Part shown: positions 1-13,700 of the stretch, piece after piece
How positions within the stretch are numbered: position 1 is the stretch's first letter
How the letters are laid out: each line of letters opens with the position of its first letter
NCBI GenBank assembly: GCA_932294295.1
Contig: OW028583.1
Coordinates: 1,887,501 to 1,951,500, forward strand
Length of the DNA stretch: 64,000 nt
Direction: 5' to 3'
DNA from: Alitta virens
Taxonomy: Eukaryota; Annelida; Polychaeta; Phyllodocida; Nereididae
Notes under the pieces: generated by a model
The model's database searches: none
What the model was told of the DNA's origin: nothing
The model's input: the letters and a program-made list of their open reading frames with translations, nothing else
Position numbers and translations under genes: made by a program

Positions 1-740
1 GAGGTTCTGGGTAACCTGCTATAGAGCTATGAAATGGTTCATATCAGCCGGGAACTGGTATGAGCTGTATGTGGGGTTCATAGGGTGTAGGCACCACTTA
101 TGTCAGGTCTAAATAGGCCCTGTGCAATAAGCTGACTTGTGTGTCAAAATCTAAATAAGTGGTTAGGTATATTGTATAATGAAAACAAATGCAGCAACTG
201 CTCCTTCGCGTAGGACTTGGCTAGTGTGTTTCCTCCTATTTTAAATGGTAGAAGTGGTTATGTTGCTCTATAATGAAAAATAATCATAATAATATATGCC
301 TTCTACCAACTCAAAAATAAGGATAATTGATGTGCTATAATAATCTGATTTTTTACTTCATTTTCATTTAACAGCAAGGTCAGCAAAGTGCGTGTGATTT
401 GCTTTACACCAGATTAAGGAGACATGCAACCTGATATGGATAGCTCCTGGTATGAGAGTGCTGATCTGTAACTAATTCCGTACACTCAGTGCTTATATGG
501 ACAATTATGTAACCTAATATTAATGTAGTGTGTAATGTGACAACGACATTGCTTTGGGAAAAATTTGCAGAAATAAATGGTTCTATTCAATTCAAGTTTT
601 GCATTAGTTGTCATTTTTTATACCTAGTTTATATGAGTTTGTTCTTCCACCGAAAAGAGTATCATTCAATGATAGATACAAATGAGTGTCAGTCCAATTT
701 GACCAAGCCTTGTCCGACAATAATATGAAGCTTATGAGAG
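1..740. other. Intergenic, nothing recognised
   Basis: AT-rich sequence with scattered stop codons in all frames. A 66-codon open frame at 528-728 on the plus strand has no recognisable motif and no convincing splice context. I see no RNA gene, tandem repeat or terminal inverted repeat here. Confidence 0.5.
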
Positions 741-1377
741 TTAAAAGGGGGTTTCACACATAGCCGGATCAGACGCCGGAGCGTCCCGGAGGTCAACTCC
801 GGAATACTCCCGCATACTCCGGGGAAAGCCGTGTAGACATCGTGTTCATGTCCGGGATTGTCCGGCATTGTCCGTCATTGTCCGGGGCGCTCCGGGAGCA
901 CCTTGGGACTCCGGGGGAAAAAATTAAACATGTTTAATTTTTCATGCCGGAGTTCCCGGAGTGATTTAATCCGTGTAGACCCGTGTAGACGCCCAGTAGA
1001 CTCCGCCGATCTCCGTATTGACTCCGGCATGTCTCCGGCTACATCCGGCGTCAACCGGGCATGAATATTTCGCCGCCATTAACGCCGGAGAGTACAAGGA
1101 GCCACAACGGATCCACACGAATGAACACGGTGTAAAGACCGGTGATATCCGCGAAGGCACCGTGAAAATCCGGTTCACTCCTCACTCTAAACGGGACAGT
1201 CGTGTTAGCGCCGTGTTGCTTCTTGTTGAGACCGTATTGATATCGTGTACGCATCGCCAAACATTTATTTTTTGTTGACATTTAACAGCTCTTTGATCCC
1301 GGAACCCCCCGGAGGTAATAAAATGTTACTCCGGGACGCTCCGGCGTTTGATCCGGCTATGTGTGAAACCCCCTTAA
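741..1377. mobile_element. Non-autonomous DNA transposon with ~45-bp TIRs
   Basis: The left end (about 745-793) begins AAGGGGGTTTCACACATAGC and continues through a CCGG-rich stretch. The right end (about 1329-1373) is its near-perfect inverse complement, ending GTGTGAAACCCCC. TTAA lies on both sides (741-744 and 1374-1377), as in piggyBac or Kolobok type insertions, although two extra A bases on the left leave the exact boundary uncertain. The interior is full of CCGG and TCCGG repeats and has no transposase, so short open frames inside are by-products. Family assignment is inference. Confidence 0.75.
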
Positions 1378-2040
1378 GAGCTACGTATGACCACATATGA
1401 AAATATTTTTTCACTCTTGTTCATCCTTGTCCATACATGTTTCACCTGCCGCTAATCTGTAAGCTGGTCCTGGTTGCGCTTGACCACTCACAGACATACA
1501 TGAGAGGAGGAAAAAATGTTGAGCATGTTTAAAACTTTGGCGGACGTTCTACTATTAAATTGTTTGTATTAGTTACGTAACTTGCTCGGAGGTAAGTCGG
1601 CGAGCATCCTACGTACATTCTTAGTACGTTGTACGTATAAACGTGACAAACTTGGCCATACGTGGCCATATGTAGCCATACGTGGCCACTGTCCATCCAT
1701 ATATACTCGCCATTCACTCCCACGGGCGATCTACGAGCGTTCTACGAGCGACCTACGAGTGATATACGTGCGATCTACGAGTGATCTACGAGCGATCTAC
1801 GAGTGATCTACGTGCGATCTACGAGTGATCTACGAGCGATCTACGAGTGCCTCATGGATGCCTGACGGATGCCTGAGGGATGCCTGACGGATGTCTGACT
1901 GATGCCTGATGACGGACGTCCCGCGAGCGTTTTACGGACATCCAGCAAGCAATCTACGATTGCCCCACGTGATTAACAGAGCCACGAGTGAGCACGTATA
2001 GCCAATTTTTGACGTACATGGTCATACGAAGGTCTTATAC
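1374..2040. mobile_element. Possible second TIR element abutting the first
   Basis: The left end (from about 1376) reads AAGAGCTACGTATGACCACA. The right end (about 2013-2036), read on the minus strand, gives AAGACCTTCGTATGACCATG, an imperfect inverted match of about 20 bp. The interior contains the ten-base tandem repeat annotated separately and no coding frame. It shares the TTAA at 1374 with the neighbouring CCGG-rich element, so one may have inserted at the edge of the other. Boundaries are approximate. Confidence 0.45.
1726..1912. repeat. Ten-base minisatellite (GATCTACGAG-type)
   Basis: From about 1726 to 1848 the unit GATCTACGAG/GATCTACGTG repeats roughly twelve times with single-base variants. 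It is followed at about 1850-1912 by a second short tandem unit around TGCCTGACGGA. The open frame that crosses it only translates the repeat. Confidence 0.8.
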
Positions 2041-3369
2041 ATAATAGTGTGAATGCCTCTTTAGATATGAACATCAAAATATGCCACAAACAGTGATAGT
2101 AAGTAATGGGCACTACATTACTGTCACTGTTACAAACGCATCATTTATTTTTATTTAATTTTCCATAATATAACTCTGTAGCTATTACCGCAATGTATAT
2201 TGATAATATACACATCAAATAAAACATTTACCTCAAACAGAATACATCATCACCAGAAGTAAATTTTATGGTTCTTCTTAGATCATTATACAATAACGAT
2301 TGAGTAAACTATAATGCAATGACAATAGGGGAATCTTGCGCCAGCATGGAGATCTACATGTCATTGACATGCTTTCTATTGCTTCATAGCTTGCCAAACT
2401 ATAGACCTAAGTCATAGGTACATGAAAACATGTTTGACAATATTTTTCTGAAGCATGCAAAAAAAAGAAGTGTTAAAATGCAGCATCCACTTGATAAAGT
2501 TACAAAACAAGTTCTTCTCTCTCAAAATCAAATAACTGAAAACTGCAATATTTGGCAAAGTACAGGTTGCAGACTACGTTCATATTTTATTAGCCGTACT
2601 ATAATTTTTTTTGTGAACTAGGATATCTCTAACTTTAAAACATTCTAAGATCAGTAAATGCTTTAAACCTGTCCTTGAAAAACGCCAGAATTAATTGTTA
2701 TCACAATTACCAAATAATATTATAAGCTTTCACCAGACACCAGACATAGTATTACTAAGCTCATAAAGGATAACATGTTAACAACAATGAAACAGCTTTA
2801 ACAATGTTTGGAAAAGTTAAGTCAGTGCCCTTAAAAGTGGAATCTAGCACATTGCTATAAAACACAGATGCTGATAAATTGTAATTAATGTTAATTGTAT
2901 CATGGAAAGTTTCTCTTCTCATTCAATGTGTTGCTCTATTAATAACTAGGATGCAATTTGATGTTTTCCTCATTTTTTAAATGGTTACATGCATGAATAG
3001 TTTAGATAATGATGAGGAAACTTTAGCATCAAACACAACATTGAATGAAAGCGTTAGTAACATTTTATTTATGATGTTAGCAAAGAACTCTAATAAGTTC
3101 TTTAGATACAAGCAAGGAGTTTAATAATAGTGTAAACCTTTGTATCTTTGCCCAATTTGGTTCTAAAAAACGTACTTAGAAGAACTTATGCGTTTCATGC
3201 CACCAAAATGGGATGGTCAATTGTTGGTTATGACATGGGAAATTCAATGCCAAAGCCATAGTCCATTAGGTGGGAAAGCAATAATACTGTGTTACAGGTT
3301 CATCACGAACATACACCTATTTAAACGTTTAAATGTTTAAGTTGTATAATATATATTGATGGTTTTATA
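2041..3369. other. Intergenic, AT-rich, nothing recognised
   Basis: Low-complexity AT-rich sequence with many stops in every frame. A 63-codon plus-strand open frame at 2430-2621 lacks motifs or splice context. No TIR, tandem array or tRNA-like fold was seen. Confidence 0.5.
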
Positions 3370-3527
3370 ATAAGGCCCAATGGATATGTGGCATATATTG
3401 ATATTCCCCACGAGTGGACAGATAAGCCAGGAATCATGAGTCGCGTTAGCCTCGAGTGAAATCTGAAGCCAATCTGTCCACGAGTGAGGGAATATCAAAA
3501 TATACCACATATCCACTTGGGTCTTAT
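3370..3527. mobile_element. Palindromic MITE, ~158 bp
   Basis: The left arm (3370-3424), with TGGATATGTGGCATATATTG and then a CACGAGTGGACAGAT segment, is repeated as an inverse complement at 3474-3527. The arms differ by a few substitutions, and the spacer between them is only about 50 bp. The sequence would fold into a long hairpin. There is no coding capacity. The target duplication is not clear, so the superfamily is unknown. Confidence 0.75.
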
Positions 3528-4084
3528 TTATGTCCCACAATTTTCACTTTGTAGCTGATTCCATGTTGCTCTTGTTCAATGACTTCTCATGTGGTATTAA
3601 AAAAGTCATGAATATTAATCATTACCAGGCATCAGCCATTCACAGCATTGCATGACGTTAACAAACTATGAGACGATGTCGTCACCTCAAAACTTTCTCA
3701 GTTATTTTAAGATTAAGAAAGCATTTTACTCATGACATTTACACATCATTTGATGAGGAAATAAAACATTTTATTATTCATTCTGGTGTAATTGCTTTAC
3801 TGAAGTGACAACGCTCTTATGACATTGCCCTTAGGAACAGAGATACACAATAGCTTGTATCTGTGGACTGAACAGACAACGGACTTTTTTTCTGTTGAGT
3901 CATTAATTCTGGTTAAATTTCAAAATTCGAAATTTTATAGAGAGCTGACTGTATCCGGTTGTAAACTTTTGATTCCGACAACTGCATGTGAGACGCGGTG
4001 CTATTTTGAACGGCGAAGCGCTGAGTGACTTCTGCCATTAACCTGTCATACATACAGATGTATGTGGTATACATTTTACTTCCT

Positions 4085-4460
4085 TGTAAGGTAGACCAGG
4101 TGGTATGGGATTGGTTTTTGTCACTCTTCCCCAATCATCATAGTCACGATTGAGGTCTTGAGTTAACCTGTTAATGTCGTCCATGAATTGTTTCATTGAA
4201 TGACCTCATGGGAAGGAACCATTAATGTTCATATCCAGGATCTTCTTTGGCCAGGCATCATTTGGCATACACTGGGTATGGCAATCCCAGTAGAGCCTTC
4301 TGGATTGCATATGTCTTCTTTTATGAGCTTTTATCCTAGGTAGGTGGTAATGTTCTCGAAGTGTAGCTGCGGTGGTTCCATCTGGTTTATTCAGCATTGT
4401 CATTATTTCTGGTAATCTTGTAGATGTCTTCCATGTTCTTGGGCCATGTTTTGCAACCAT
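4085..4460 (-). pseudogene. Decayed LINE C-terminal fragment
   Basis: The minus-strand frame at 4206-4460 contains RRLYWDCHTQCMPNDAWPKK. Its pattern matches the region just after the reverse transcriptase domain in many non-LTR retrotransposons (typically WxGHVxRMxxxxxPKxxL). A second frame just downstream (about 4085-4190) reads DINRLTQDLNRDYDDWGRV, resembling the usual D...DW tail of the same proteins. The change of frame between the two and the lack of an RT core show a dead remnant. The LINE clade cannot be named from so little. Confidence 0.5.
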
Positions 4461-4676
4461 ATAGTCAAGATTATTACGACTTGATATATCCTTTTTTCCT
4501 TAGGGTTATCATAATATAGCAATACTTGTGATCTTGATGCTTCTTTAATATCTTCCAGTTTAAAATTGAAACTCTTATTCACAAAATAGTTTTTTGTTTA
4601 AATTATTAAACTGCTCATTTATTGATATGATTGTACATGACAAACTACGTCAAACACCAATTTATATCTCAAAATC

Positions 4677-4682
4677 TTTATT
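4677..4682 (-). promoter_or_regulatory. Poly(A) signal of the lectin receptor gene
   Basis: AATAAA on the minus strand, about 118 bases beyond the TAA stop at 4800-4802. It is the first canonical signal after the stop. Confidence 0.5.
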
Positions 4683-4799
4683 TGCTACAAACACAAATAT
4701 GCAATACACTCGCAATATACAAAATCCAACATGTATATATAATAGAACGTAACAGGGTGCTTTGCTTACGCCACTCATGAATCCTGGCCAATATGTTCA

Positions 4800-7700
4800 T
4801 TACATATTTTGGTAGTTCTGTGACTCCGGCCGATCATCCATCTCACCACCATGATCCACTATTGTAAAGTACTCCCTGTCAAATAAAAAGTTTTATAATG
4901 AACAAATTAACTATTGCTTTAAAGAAGGAAACAAGTATGTGCAGCATGCCTCTTTCTTCTCCTGACAGATGTAACATATGTGAACATATAGGAATTACTT
5001 CTATCCCGATAACATGCTACATTGGCTTGACATTGATACGTCATCAGCAGAAAAAGGCCAATGGTGGAACCATTTTCTAATAGGATTTATATAAAATATA
5101 CACCTGTCTTTTTAAAATATATTTTGCCAAATGGCATGTAGCAGCATAAAATGGAAAGTAATTTTTGCAATTCAAGTCCCAACTTTCTAGCAAATAAAAA
5201 CCATTTTGGGAAAGAAAAAAACTTAAAGCTTTGATATATTCTCAACTGTGCATTTCCTGCTGCTTCCTTGTGGCCATAAGAAATGGCACAGAGAGGGGTC
5301 TTTATGGGTTAGAAAGTTGGGGTTTGACTTTTTAGAACATTTATATCTATTTTGTTCTTTCATATATGAAAAAAATATGACCAAAATACTATAGTCCCAA
5401 TTTGGTATGCTTTCTGGATGCTGTCCTATTCGTATTACATCAACAAAGTTATTTGAACAATTAAAATAAGATAACAATATTGAGTGATTTATTCTCAACA
5501 TTTTAATGTAATTCTTGCAAATTGCTGAAGAAGCATACCTATTTCCAGCATACCCATCACTCTGTTCACTGTTTAAGTATGAGGCTGGTGTTGGATAGCT
5601 TCTTCGCCAGCTTGCACTGTACTCTCCACTGAAAACAAAATGTTAAACAAATTAATTGTCAGAAAACTGATTACTAAATGTGATCGTACATGGCTAAATG
5701 TGTCAAAAACGCATGGTTTTGGCCTGAAACGCATGTGGCACATTTGGCCATGTATAACACTTAAACGTTTACATATTTTACATGCCTAATTTAATCTGTA
5801 ACCGATTTCCTGTGTTAGTGATTGAGCTGCACATAGAAGTGTGTTGAACACATAACTATAATATGATCAGATAATGATAGTAGAAAAAGAAGACAATAAG
5901 GCATACTTCCCCATTGATATAATCTACAGTTGGGCCCATAAATTTACATTCTCTGAAGCAAGACACTGAGTGAAACTGCATTACATTAACCTCATACAGA
6001 AATTAAGGCAAATGGTTCAAAGTATAGCTTGAATTGAGAAAAAAAAAGATGAAGGTCATTAATTGAGATATGAAAATTGGAGTAAATTGTATTTTGCTCA
6101 AGTGTATGTAATCTAAACTTTTGGGCTGGAATTCATGTTCAAATTGATTCCATTATGTGTGGGTATGGCCGCGATATAGAAACAATGCAGTGCAATTATT
6201 GATAGAAGCCAATGTGAATGCTAAATAGTTGCACTATTTCAACTTTCGTTTTACAGTTCAATTTCATTGATGACTGCAGTTATTGTACCTCAAGCAATAT
6301 GGAACTTATTTGCAAGTATTTTAACAAGTTAACAATTAAGGAAATTACCCAGTTTCACCATATCTGTGAATGGTGTTTATGTAATCATCTGGACTGTTTT
6401 GTGCTCTCTGCAAATTTGGTCTTCCGTTGATGCTGTTCAATGAAGATACTGATTGGCGTCCCAGTCTGTTGATCATGTCATCCAAACTTGCAAGACAAGG
6501 AGGAATTAATAGCATTCATTTCCCAGGATAACTAATTCTCTAAGTTTGTATGATACTGGCTCAGTAGTTTTTATTAATTATGTTGAAATTTAAATACTAA
6601 CTTGAAAACTCCGCCGGTGTTTCGTACTTTAGACTTCCTTCTTGTCTTGATGCTTTTGATGAATAATAGGTAAAATAAAACAATATTAACCTAAAGAAAC
6701 CAACATTAACTGAAACCTCACCAACAATGACAAAGATTGGTATACTAGTTTTACTGGTTGATAAAAGGATATCAAATAATTCCAAAACAAATAAGAACAA
6801 AATAGTGAAGGAAAGGAAAAAACCTCTCAAGTTAAAAATATAAAAACTTACTAATACACAATGAAGATCACTCCAATTATAATGACCAACCACGATATTC
6901 CAAGTAGACAGGATAGTAGCACAGTAACTGAAATAATCATTTCACACGATTATTCATGTTTCAGTAATATACAATAAAATTATGAAAAAGAATTATATGA
7001 CTGATTTCCTTTTTTTCCAAGAAGACTAGATTCAAAGTAACACACTTTTTTTCCGCAAAATGCAATGAAAGATACAATGTAAGAGAAAGTTTCACGTTAA
7101 TTAAATATTTCCGGAAAATTGTTGAATTAGGTGGTAATCAAAGATAACGAATTCTAATCAATGATTAAGATAAACATGGTAACATACTTTTTCTATCATG
7201 GTGCAATGCACGCCCAATTTTCTCTGCTTTCAAGTGCCTTGCATCATCTCTGTTATTGCTTGTGCGACCTGTTAATGTACACAATGTACCTCACACATCT
7301 AGAGTAAATTCACAGTACATATAGAATTTAATATGTGATGCTACAAAAATGTTGTATGTGTACTGAAAGTTTGATTCATTTTGAACCCAAACTAAACAAA
7401 AAATAAGTGTATAATTACACATATTTTAGGAATTTTGCACTAATTACATGTTCAATATTTCTGTCATCAGAAAAGGTGAAAAGTTTGAGCTGAACACTTG
7501 TACCAAGTGTAATGGTTATTTAGTGTAAACTGCTATATAATAGACAGGCTAGATGAATTAAGTGGCATTGATCTTCACCATATACCAGTGATAAATTTAG
7601 CATTTTAAAAAAGTATGCAAAGGTTCAAGATAACAAGATAAAAAGGACATGATAAAAAGATAAAAAAGATACACGAGGGATGACTCATGACTACAGTGTC

Positions 7701-10700
7701 CCAGGCACCACGGAATTAATTTAAACAAATTTCCAGTAATACAAAACAAGTCAAATCAGATAACAGTATTCAATGCTCAGTCAACTTATACAATATGTAT
7801 CATGGCCAATTGTGCCACATGCGTTTTCCATGCGTTTGGATAAACGCATGGTATTTTCCTCATTATAATAAGCTAAATACCATGCGTTTTCCATGCGTTT
7901 ATCCTTCTCATGGAAAACGCACGTGGCACATTTAATCATGTATGACCAGCTGCCAGAGGAAGACGTAATGATGACATGATGAGGCACACCATGTTACACA
8001 TTTAACAAAAACAAAGATTTAGTGGTCACATAATTAAACGGTTACATGAAATGGTGCGTATAGTATAAACACAGAGTATAAGGTACCTCCATCTTAACGT
8101 CTTCAAGAAGGATGCCTGAGCCAGGGACCAAACCCAGCTGCTAGACTAAAATATTAATTGGTTATATCCATCCTAAGAACAGTAGAACAGGTAACATAGT
8201 GGAATATTAAATAATATACATTATTTACATACCTGTTGAACAGAAAGCATACAACTTAGCATTGCAATCTTTTGCACCCTTCATGCCTTTTTCATTTAGC
8301 GATAGGCACTGCTCTTTAAAATTACTGTTTCCAACAGTTGGCCAGTTGATTGGCCAAATCTCATTGCCACCTGTTCGAGGAAAAAAAGTTAACAGAGATT
8401 TCATATACAACCTTTTTTTTTAAAACGATTCAATATCAGAACGTTTTAACACTATTCATCATTTTCTTTGTGCCATAATAATAATGGAGAATCGTGTATA
8501 ATATGGTTTATTATGTTCTACCTGCACAAGATTTTATTAGTACAGGGTAAATGCCAAAAATATTTTTCACTCCCATGTTAATTCTATTACAGGTGTAAAC
8601 ATACCTTCCCATTGCCATATCTTCTTGGTGAGACCGATAAACATTGTTTTGTTTCGGGATATTGGAAGTTTCTTGTTCAGTATTGCAATGCTCTCCATTG
8701 GATCCAGGTACATCAAGTCTCCTCCAAATTCCTTACATCTAATTCTAGCATTGTACCAGTCAGTGGACGATTCAGATATGTAGAAGCTGTTAAAATTGTT
8801 CCATTTCCCTATTGATATGAATAATAGCGTTGTCATTAGTTTATTCCTGTGATAGTATGTATAATGTACAGTTCAACTGGTATAATTTACGATTCAACTG
8901 CTTGCACAACTGGCCAATTTTTTTATGTTAAGTTACTTATAGCCGTACGCCAGGTTCTAGAGTTATACCAGTTGGTGGATGATTCAGATATGTAGAAACT
9001 GTTAATTAAAATGGTTCCATTTCTCTATTTATATGGAAAAATAGCATAGTGTATCAACATGATACATCTATTTTGTGTAATAAGTAACAATCACCAAAAA
9101 GTTGAAAGCATCGCATCATTCATTAAAACTTAAATTATCAGATAAGCTGACCCCACAATTTATTAAATCGTATAACTTTGATTAGCATGATAATGTGATC
9201 AGGTTTTGTGTGTCTGTACCCTTTAGTCTTTAGCTGATTGCTATGTATCTGTGCTGTTATGTATAACATATCCCATTCAAATACTTCAGTTACAAGAACA
9301 ATTCATTCCATCTCCTGCTACTAAACACAACTCTTCACATTGAACACAAGTAAAAATTCTTATTTACAGTGTATCAATACATGGCCAAATGTGCCACGTG
9401 CGTTTTCCATGTGTTTGATTTTTACCTCATTATAAGCCATGTGTTTTCCATGCGTTTGTCTTTCTCATGGAAAATGCACGTGGCACATTTGGCCATGTAG
9501 CATTCAAATTGTGTTCATGAAAATAAAAGCTGCTCAAACAAAAATATGAAACTTACCCCAGCGGCAAATGAAGTGGTGGGGTTTGTAACAATTATCTTTG
9601 TTGGTCTCCATTTCTATGTGACGGTTGTCAGTTTTCGTGTAAGTCAGAACTCCACACTGGTTATGATCATCACCATCTAAATAGATAATTTGTGGTCGAA
9701 AAATTACTAATGACCATAATCAGTAAATAACTGATTAAGCAAACAGAGCCAGGCTTAGCCACCTTTTGGTACAAAACGAGTACATGCTCACGGTTAGTTG
9801 TTTAATTGGACACATATAAAAGGATGAATTTATACATTTAAGTTTACTCACTCTCGAGTGTTCTATGTGGGTTTGCCTTGGCTTTTTCCAAAGAAACATT
9901 GTTTACAAAGGTCCATTTTTCCAAATTCTTTGATCTCCCTCCTAGCCATATCTGTGCAGTTATTTGCTTGAGAGGTGTTTCCTTGTTCAGTTGAGCCATA
10001 GTTAAATTCTTTGATTTGCATAGAGCTTTACTCTCATCCCAGGTCCTTTGCTTGTCAGTATAAAGGAAGTAGCAAACATCATTCTCTTCCGATGCTTCAC
10101 AATACTCTTTATCAAAACATTGGCATGAACCGTCAAATTCATTTGCTGAAAAAAAGGACGAGTGCTGTTCAATTATCAGGTTTCTCAAGATTTCGATCGA
10201 AAAAGTGGTACAGGAAAAAAAGGCACCTAATTCTACTCTTTGATTATCTTTTTGTTTAAAACTACAATTGTAGCCGAACACTGTGCAGTGAATTTATCAT
10301 TCAAGTCCATACTGAATCCCTAGTGGATAGGAATTGGATCTAATAGTGATAGTATAAATAAATGTTTCGCTAGCTGCTCCAGTGGTCAAACAAATATGTA
10401 CAACTAATTTCAGACTCTACAAAAAGCTGACACAATCTATTACTGTACCAGTAACTATTCAGATAAGTGACTGCCTTGCATTTGAAGTTTAATATTAAGT
10501 AATTCATATTATACGGAAACTTCAAAGGATGCATCTCAGAGTTAACCCACCCTAACAAGTCAAAGCTGCATGGGAGTATGCCCACCCCCATTCAACCATA
10601 GAAACTATCCTGAAATTTAGAGTGGTATTTCAAATAAGTCCGTACATCAGCACCACTGACCTGTATATCTGGACAGTGCACCCCACTATGGCCATATGGC

Positions 10701-13700
10701 TGGGGGTGAAGCCACACAAGGGTAATTAGCGGCCATCTTAGCACTCCCTACTCACCCCATGTTCACCCCTTGTGTCCTAGTTTTTCTCACCTTTTTTTGT
10801 TTATTGCACCAATTTCACGCGAATTTTCGATGATATGCCTCGTTGTGCAGCCTGGGGATGCAACAATGTTCAAAGTAAAGACAGTGGGAAGTCATTTCAT
10901 CAGTGAGTATCTTGTTAATGTCTGTTTTATAACACTAAATGTGTGTATTTAAGATATAACACGTGCAATTACCCCAAATCTAAGGCCATGACAAGTTGTT
11001 GCATGAGTGAATCATGGTCTTGTAAATAAGAGTGAAAGTAAAACATCTACAAGAAGCTGCACAGAATATTTTCTTCATAATATTATGTCACATGTTTTCA
11101 GAACTAACCTAAATCAGCTTTGTGTATTACAACTCAATAAGTATCTGTGTTAGCAGGTCCTTGATTCCCATTTACAAATTTAGTAATGATAAAACTAAAA
11201 AAAAAAAACACCATTGTTCATCATAATGAATTGCAAAAGTATTGAAGAATCCTTGCACATGTGTATTGTTATAGATTTCCAAAGGCTGAGGCAAGAAGGA
11301 AGGAATGGGTAGTTCAGCTAAGGAGGAAAGATTATTGGCCATCAAACAAGGCTGTCATTTGCTGTGATCACTTCACTGATGATTGTTTTGACAGAACTGG
11401 ACAAACAGTGCGTCTTAAACCCAATGTCAAACCTACAATCTTCACGATGGTATAGTAGCATCAATGGCAAACCAGGGTTTAGTGATGAGGTGATGTGTTC
11501 CCTCAAAGGTAAGGCTGATGAAGCCAAGGCAAACAACAAGCCACTACTTTGTTCACTTATGATTGATGAAATGGCCATAAGGAAACATGTTGAATTTGAT
11601 GGCAATGAAATGATTGGTTATGTAGATTTGGGTACAGGTATTGTTGACGACACAGCTCCATTAGCCACTGAGGCCCTTGTATTTATGGTTGTTTGCATGA
11701 ATGGATCATGGAAGGTACCAGTTGCTTACTTTCTTATCAAAGGTTTATCTGGGTCAGAAAGGGCTAATCTTGTTCATCAGTGTATTTCAAAACTGAGTGA
11801 TGTTGGTGTTACAGTTGTTTCTTTAACTTGTGATGGTCCCTCCTGCCACTTTTCAATGGTAAAGGCATTAGGTGCTTCCATGGATCCTGAAAATCTGAGA
11901 CCCAACTTTGATCATCCTTCAGTTCCAGGGAAGCGTGTCTATGTTTTGTTAGACGTTTGCCAAATGCTGAAACTAGTCAGAAACACTCTTGGATCATGTG
12001 GCATTGTAAAAGATGGTGCAGGGGAGAAGACAGAATGGAGCTTCATTCAAGAACTTTGCCAGTTGCAAGAGTCTGAGGGATTTCACTTAGGAAACAAATT
12101 AAGACCTGCCCATGTGGCATGGAAGTCACAAAAAATGAAAGTCAACCTTGCTGCACAAACTTTCAGTGTCAGTGTGGCAGATGCAATCGATTTTTCTAGA
12201 GATCAACAAGGCACCCATAAAACAAGAAAATGAAACTATGATGTTGGGATTCTTGAATGAAGCTTACAATGGCGTTCTGTCCTGTCGAGAGATGGAGCTA
12301 CGACCACACCGGTCTTGCTATTGTTTAATGACGTCATCCAACTATAACGTCATCAAATGCACTGATTGACCTTTTGTTGATGACGTCATTGAACAATTGC
12401 GAGACCTGTGTGGTCGTAGCTCCATCTCTCGACAGGACAGAACGCCATTACATTCTGAATCTGCAGGAGCCCACTGGAAAGCCAATGATCAAAAGTTCTA
12501 GGAAAACTGGTTTTGTTGGGTTTTTGGCTGCCATAAAAAGCGTGGAAGCTATGTATCATGAGTATGTGAAAATACCAGAATCACCATTATCTTATTTGTT
12601 GTGCTACAAACTCAGCCAAGACCACCTTGAATTGTATTTTGCAGCAGTCAGGGCTTCAGGGGGATTCAATAATAATTTTACTGTTCGGCAATTTCAGGCC
12701 TCTTTCAAAAGAATGCTGTTGCGTCATGAGATCAAATCAGTAAATGGAAATTGTCAGGCTCAGGATTTGATAACTTCACTTTTTGTGACAGAGCCCAATG
12801 TTAGACAAGCTGTACCTGACAAATCTGGTGATATTAATGTATCACGAAGACACAATATTTTGTTAACACCTGATGATACTGAAGATATTGATGACCTCCC
12901 TGACTGCATTCCTGAAATGCCATCCTTGTCTTTCTTCAAAGAAGCGGTCATTGGTTACATCGGTGGGTTTGTAGCACTTTTAGTCATGAAAAGGATCCAC
13001 TGCCTGCAATGCCAGGAAGCATTGACCACTGCATCATTTTCCACACTGGAGCCCTACCACAGCCTCATTCAGATCAAAAATAGAGGTGCACTAACCAAGC
13101 CTTCTGATAGTGTTATCAAGATATGTATGGTGACAGAAAAGTTTCTTCAAAGGCTTATTATCTCCTCAGAAAGTAATGTACCAAGGGGTAGTGGGATTAC
13201 TGATGCAATATCAGTTGCTGTTCTAGGAGAAACTGCACTTTTAGTATTTGACAGTTTGTACAATCACATGTTTGATTCCGAGGGTCATAATAATCATGTG
13301 TTTGCTCTAATAAAATGTGTGTCATCTTGTTATGTAAAAGTGAGACTGAATCACATTGCCAAAAGTGCAGCTAATCAAGCCACTGGTAAACGTGTCCGAA
13401 AAACACTAGGCAAAATGATCTTATTAAAAAACCAGTAAGTGTTCAATTCAATACTGCGTTCATACTTTCATACTACAGTAATATGCAATGGACTTTATTG
13501 TTGTAAAATGTGTTTACTCATTGATTGATACAAGCTTATTGTTACTTTTTAACTTATTTATATTAATGTTGATTTGTCGAACTTCCCAGTGCCATGACAC
13601 TGTTTTCATGTCTTATCGTTATGTATTGTACATTTTATTTTAAGACTCTTACATTATATATTTAGGATTACAGGATATTGATTTATCTACAATTGTATTG

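Noticed and set aside
6218..6430. Plus-strand 70-codon frame
   Set aside because: Lies in an intron of the minus-strand lectin gene, with no motif or splice support.
8612..8815. Plus-strand 67-codon frame
   Set aside because: It is the antisense of the CTLD2 exon, whose minus-strand frame has splice sites and lectin motifs.
11342..12951. Minus-strand frames within the P-like element
   Set aside because: They are shadows of the transposase coding strand.
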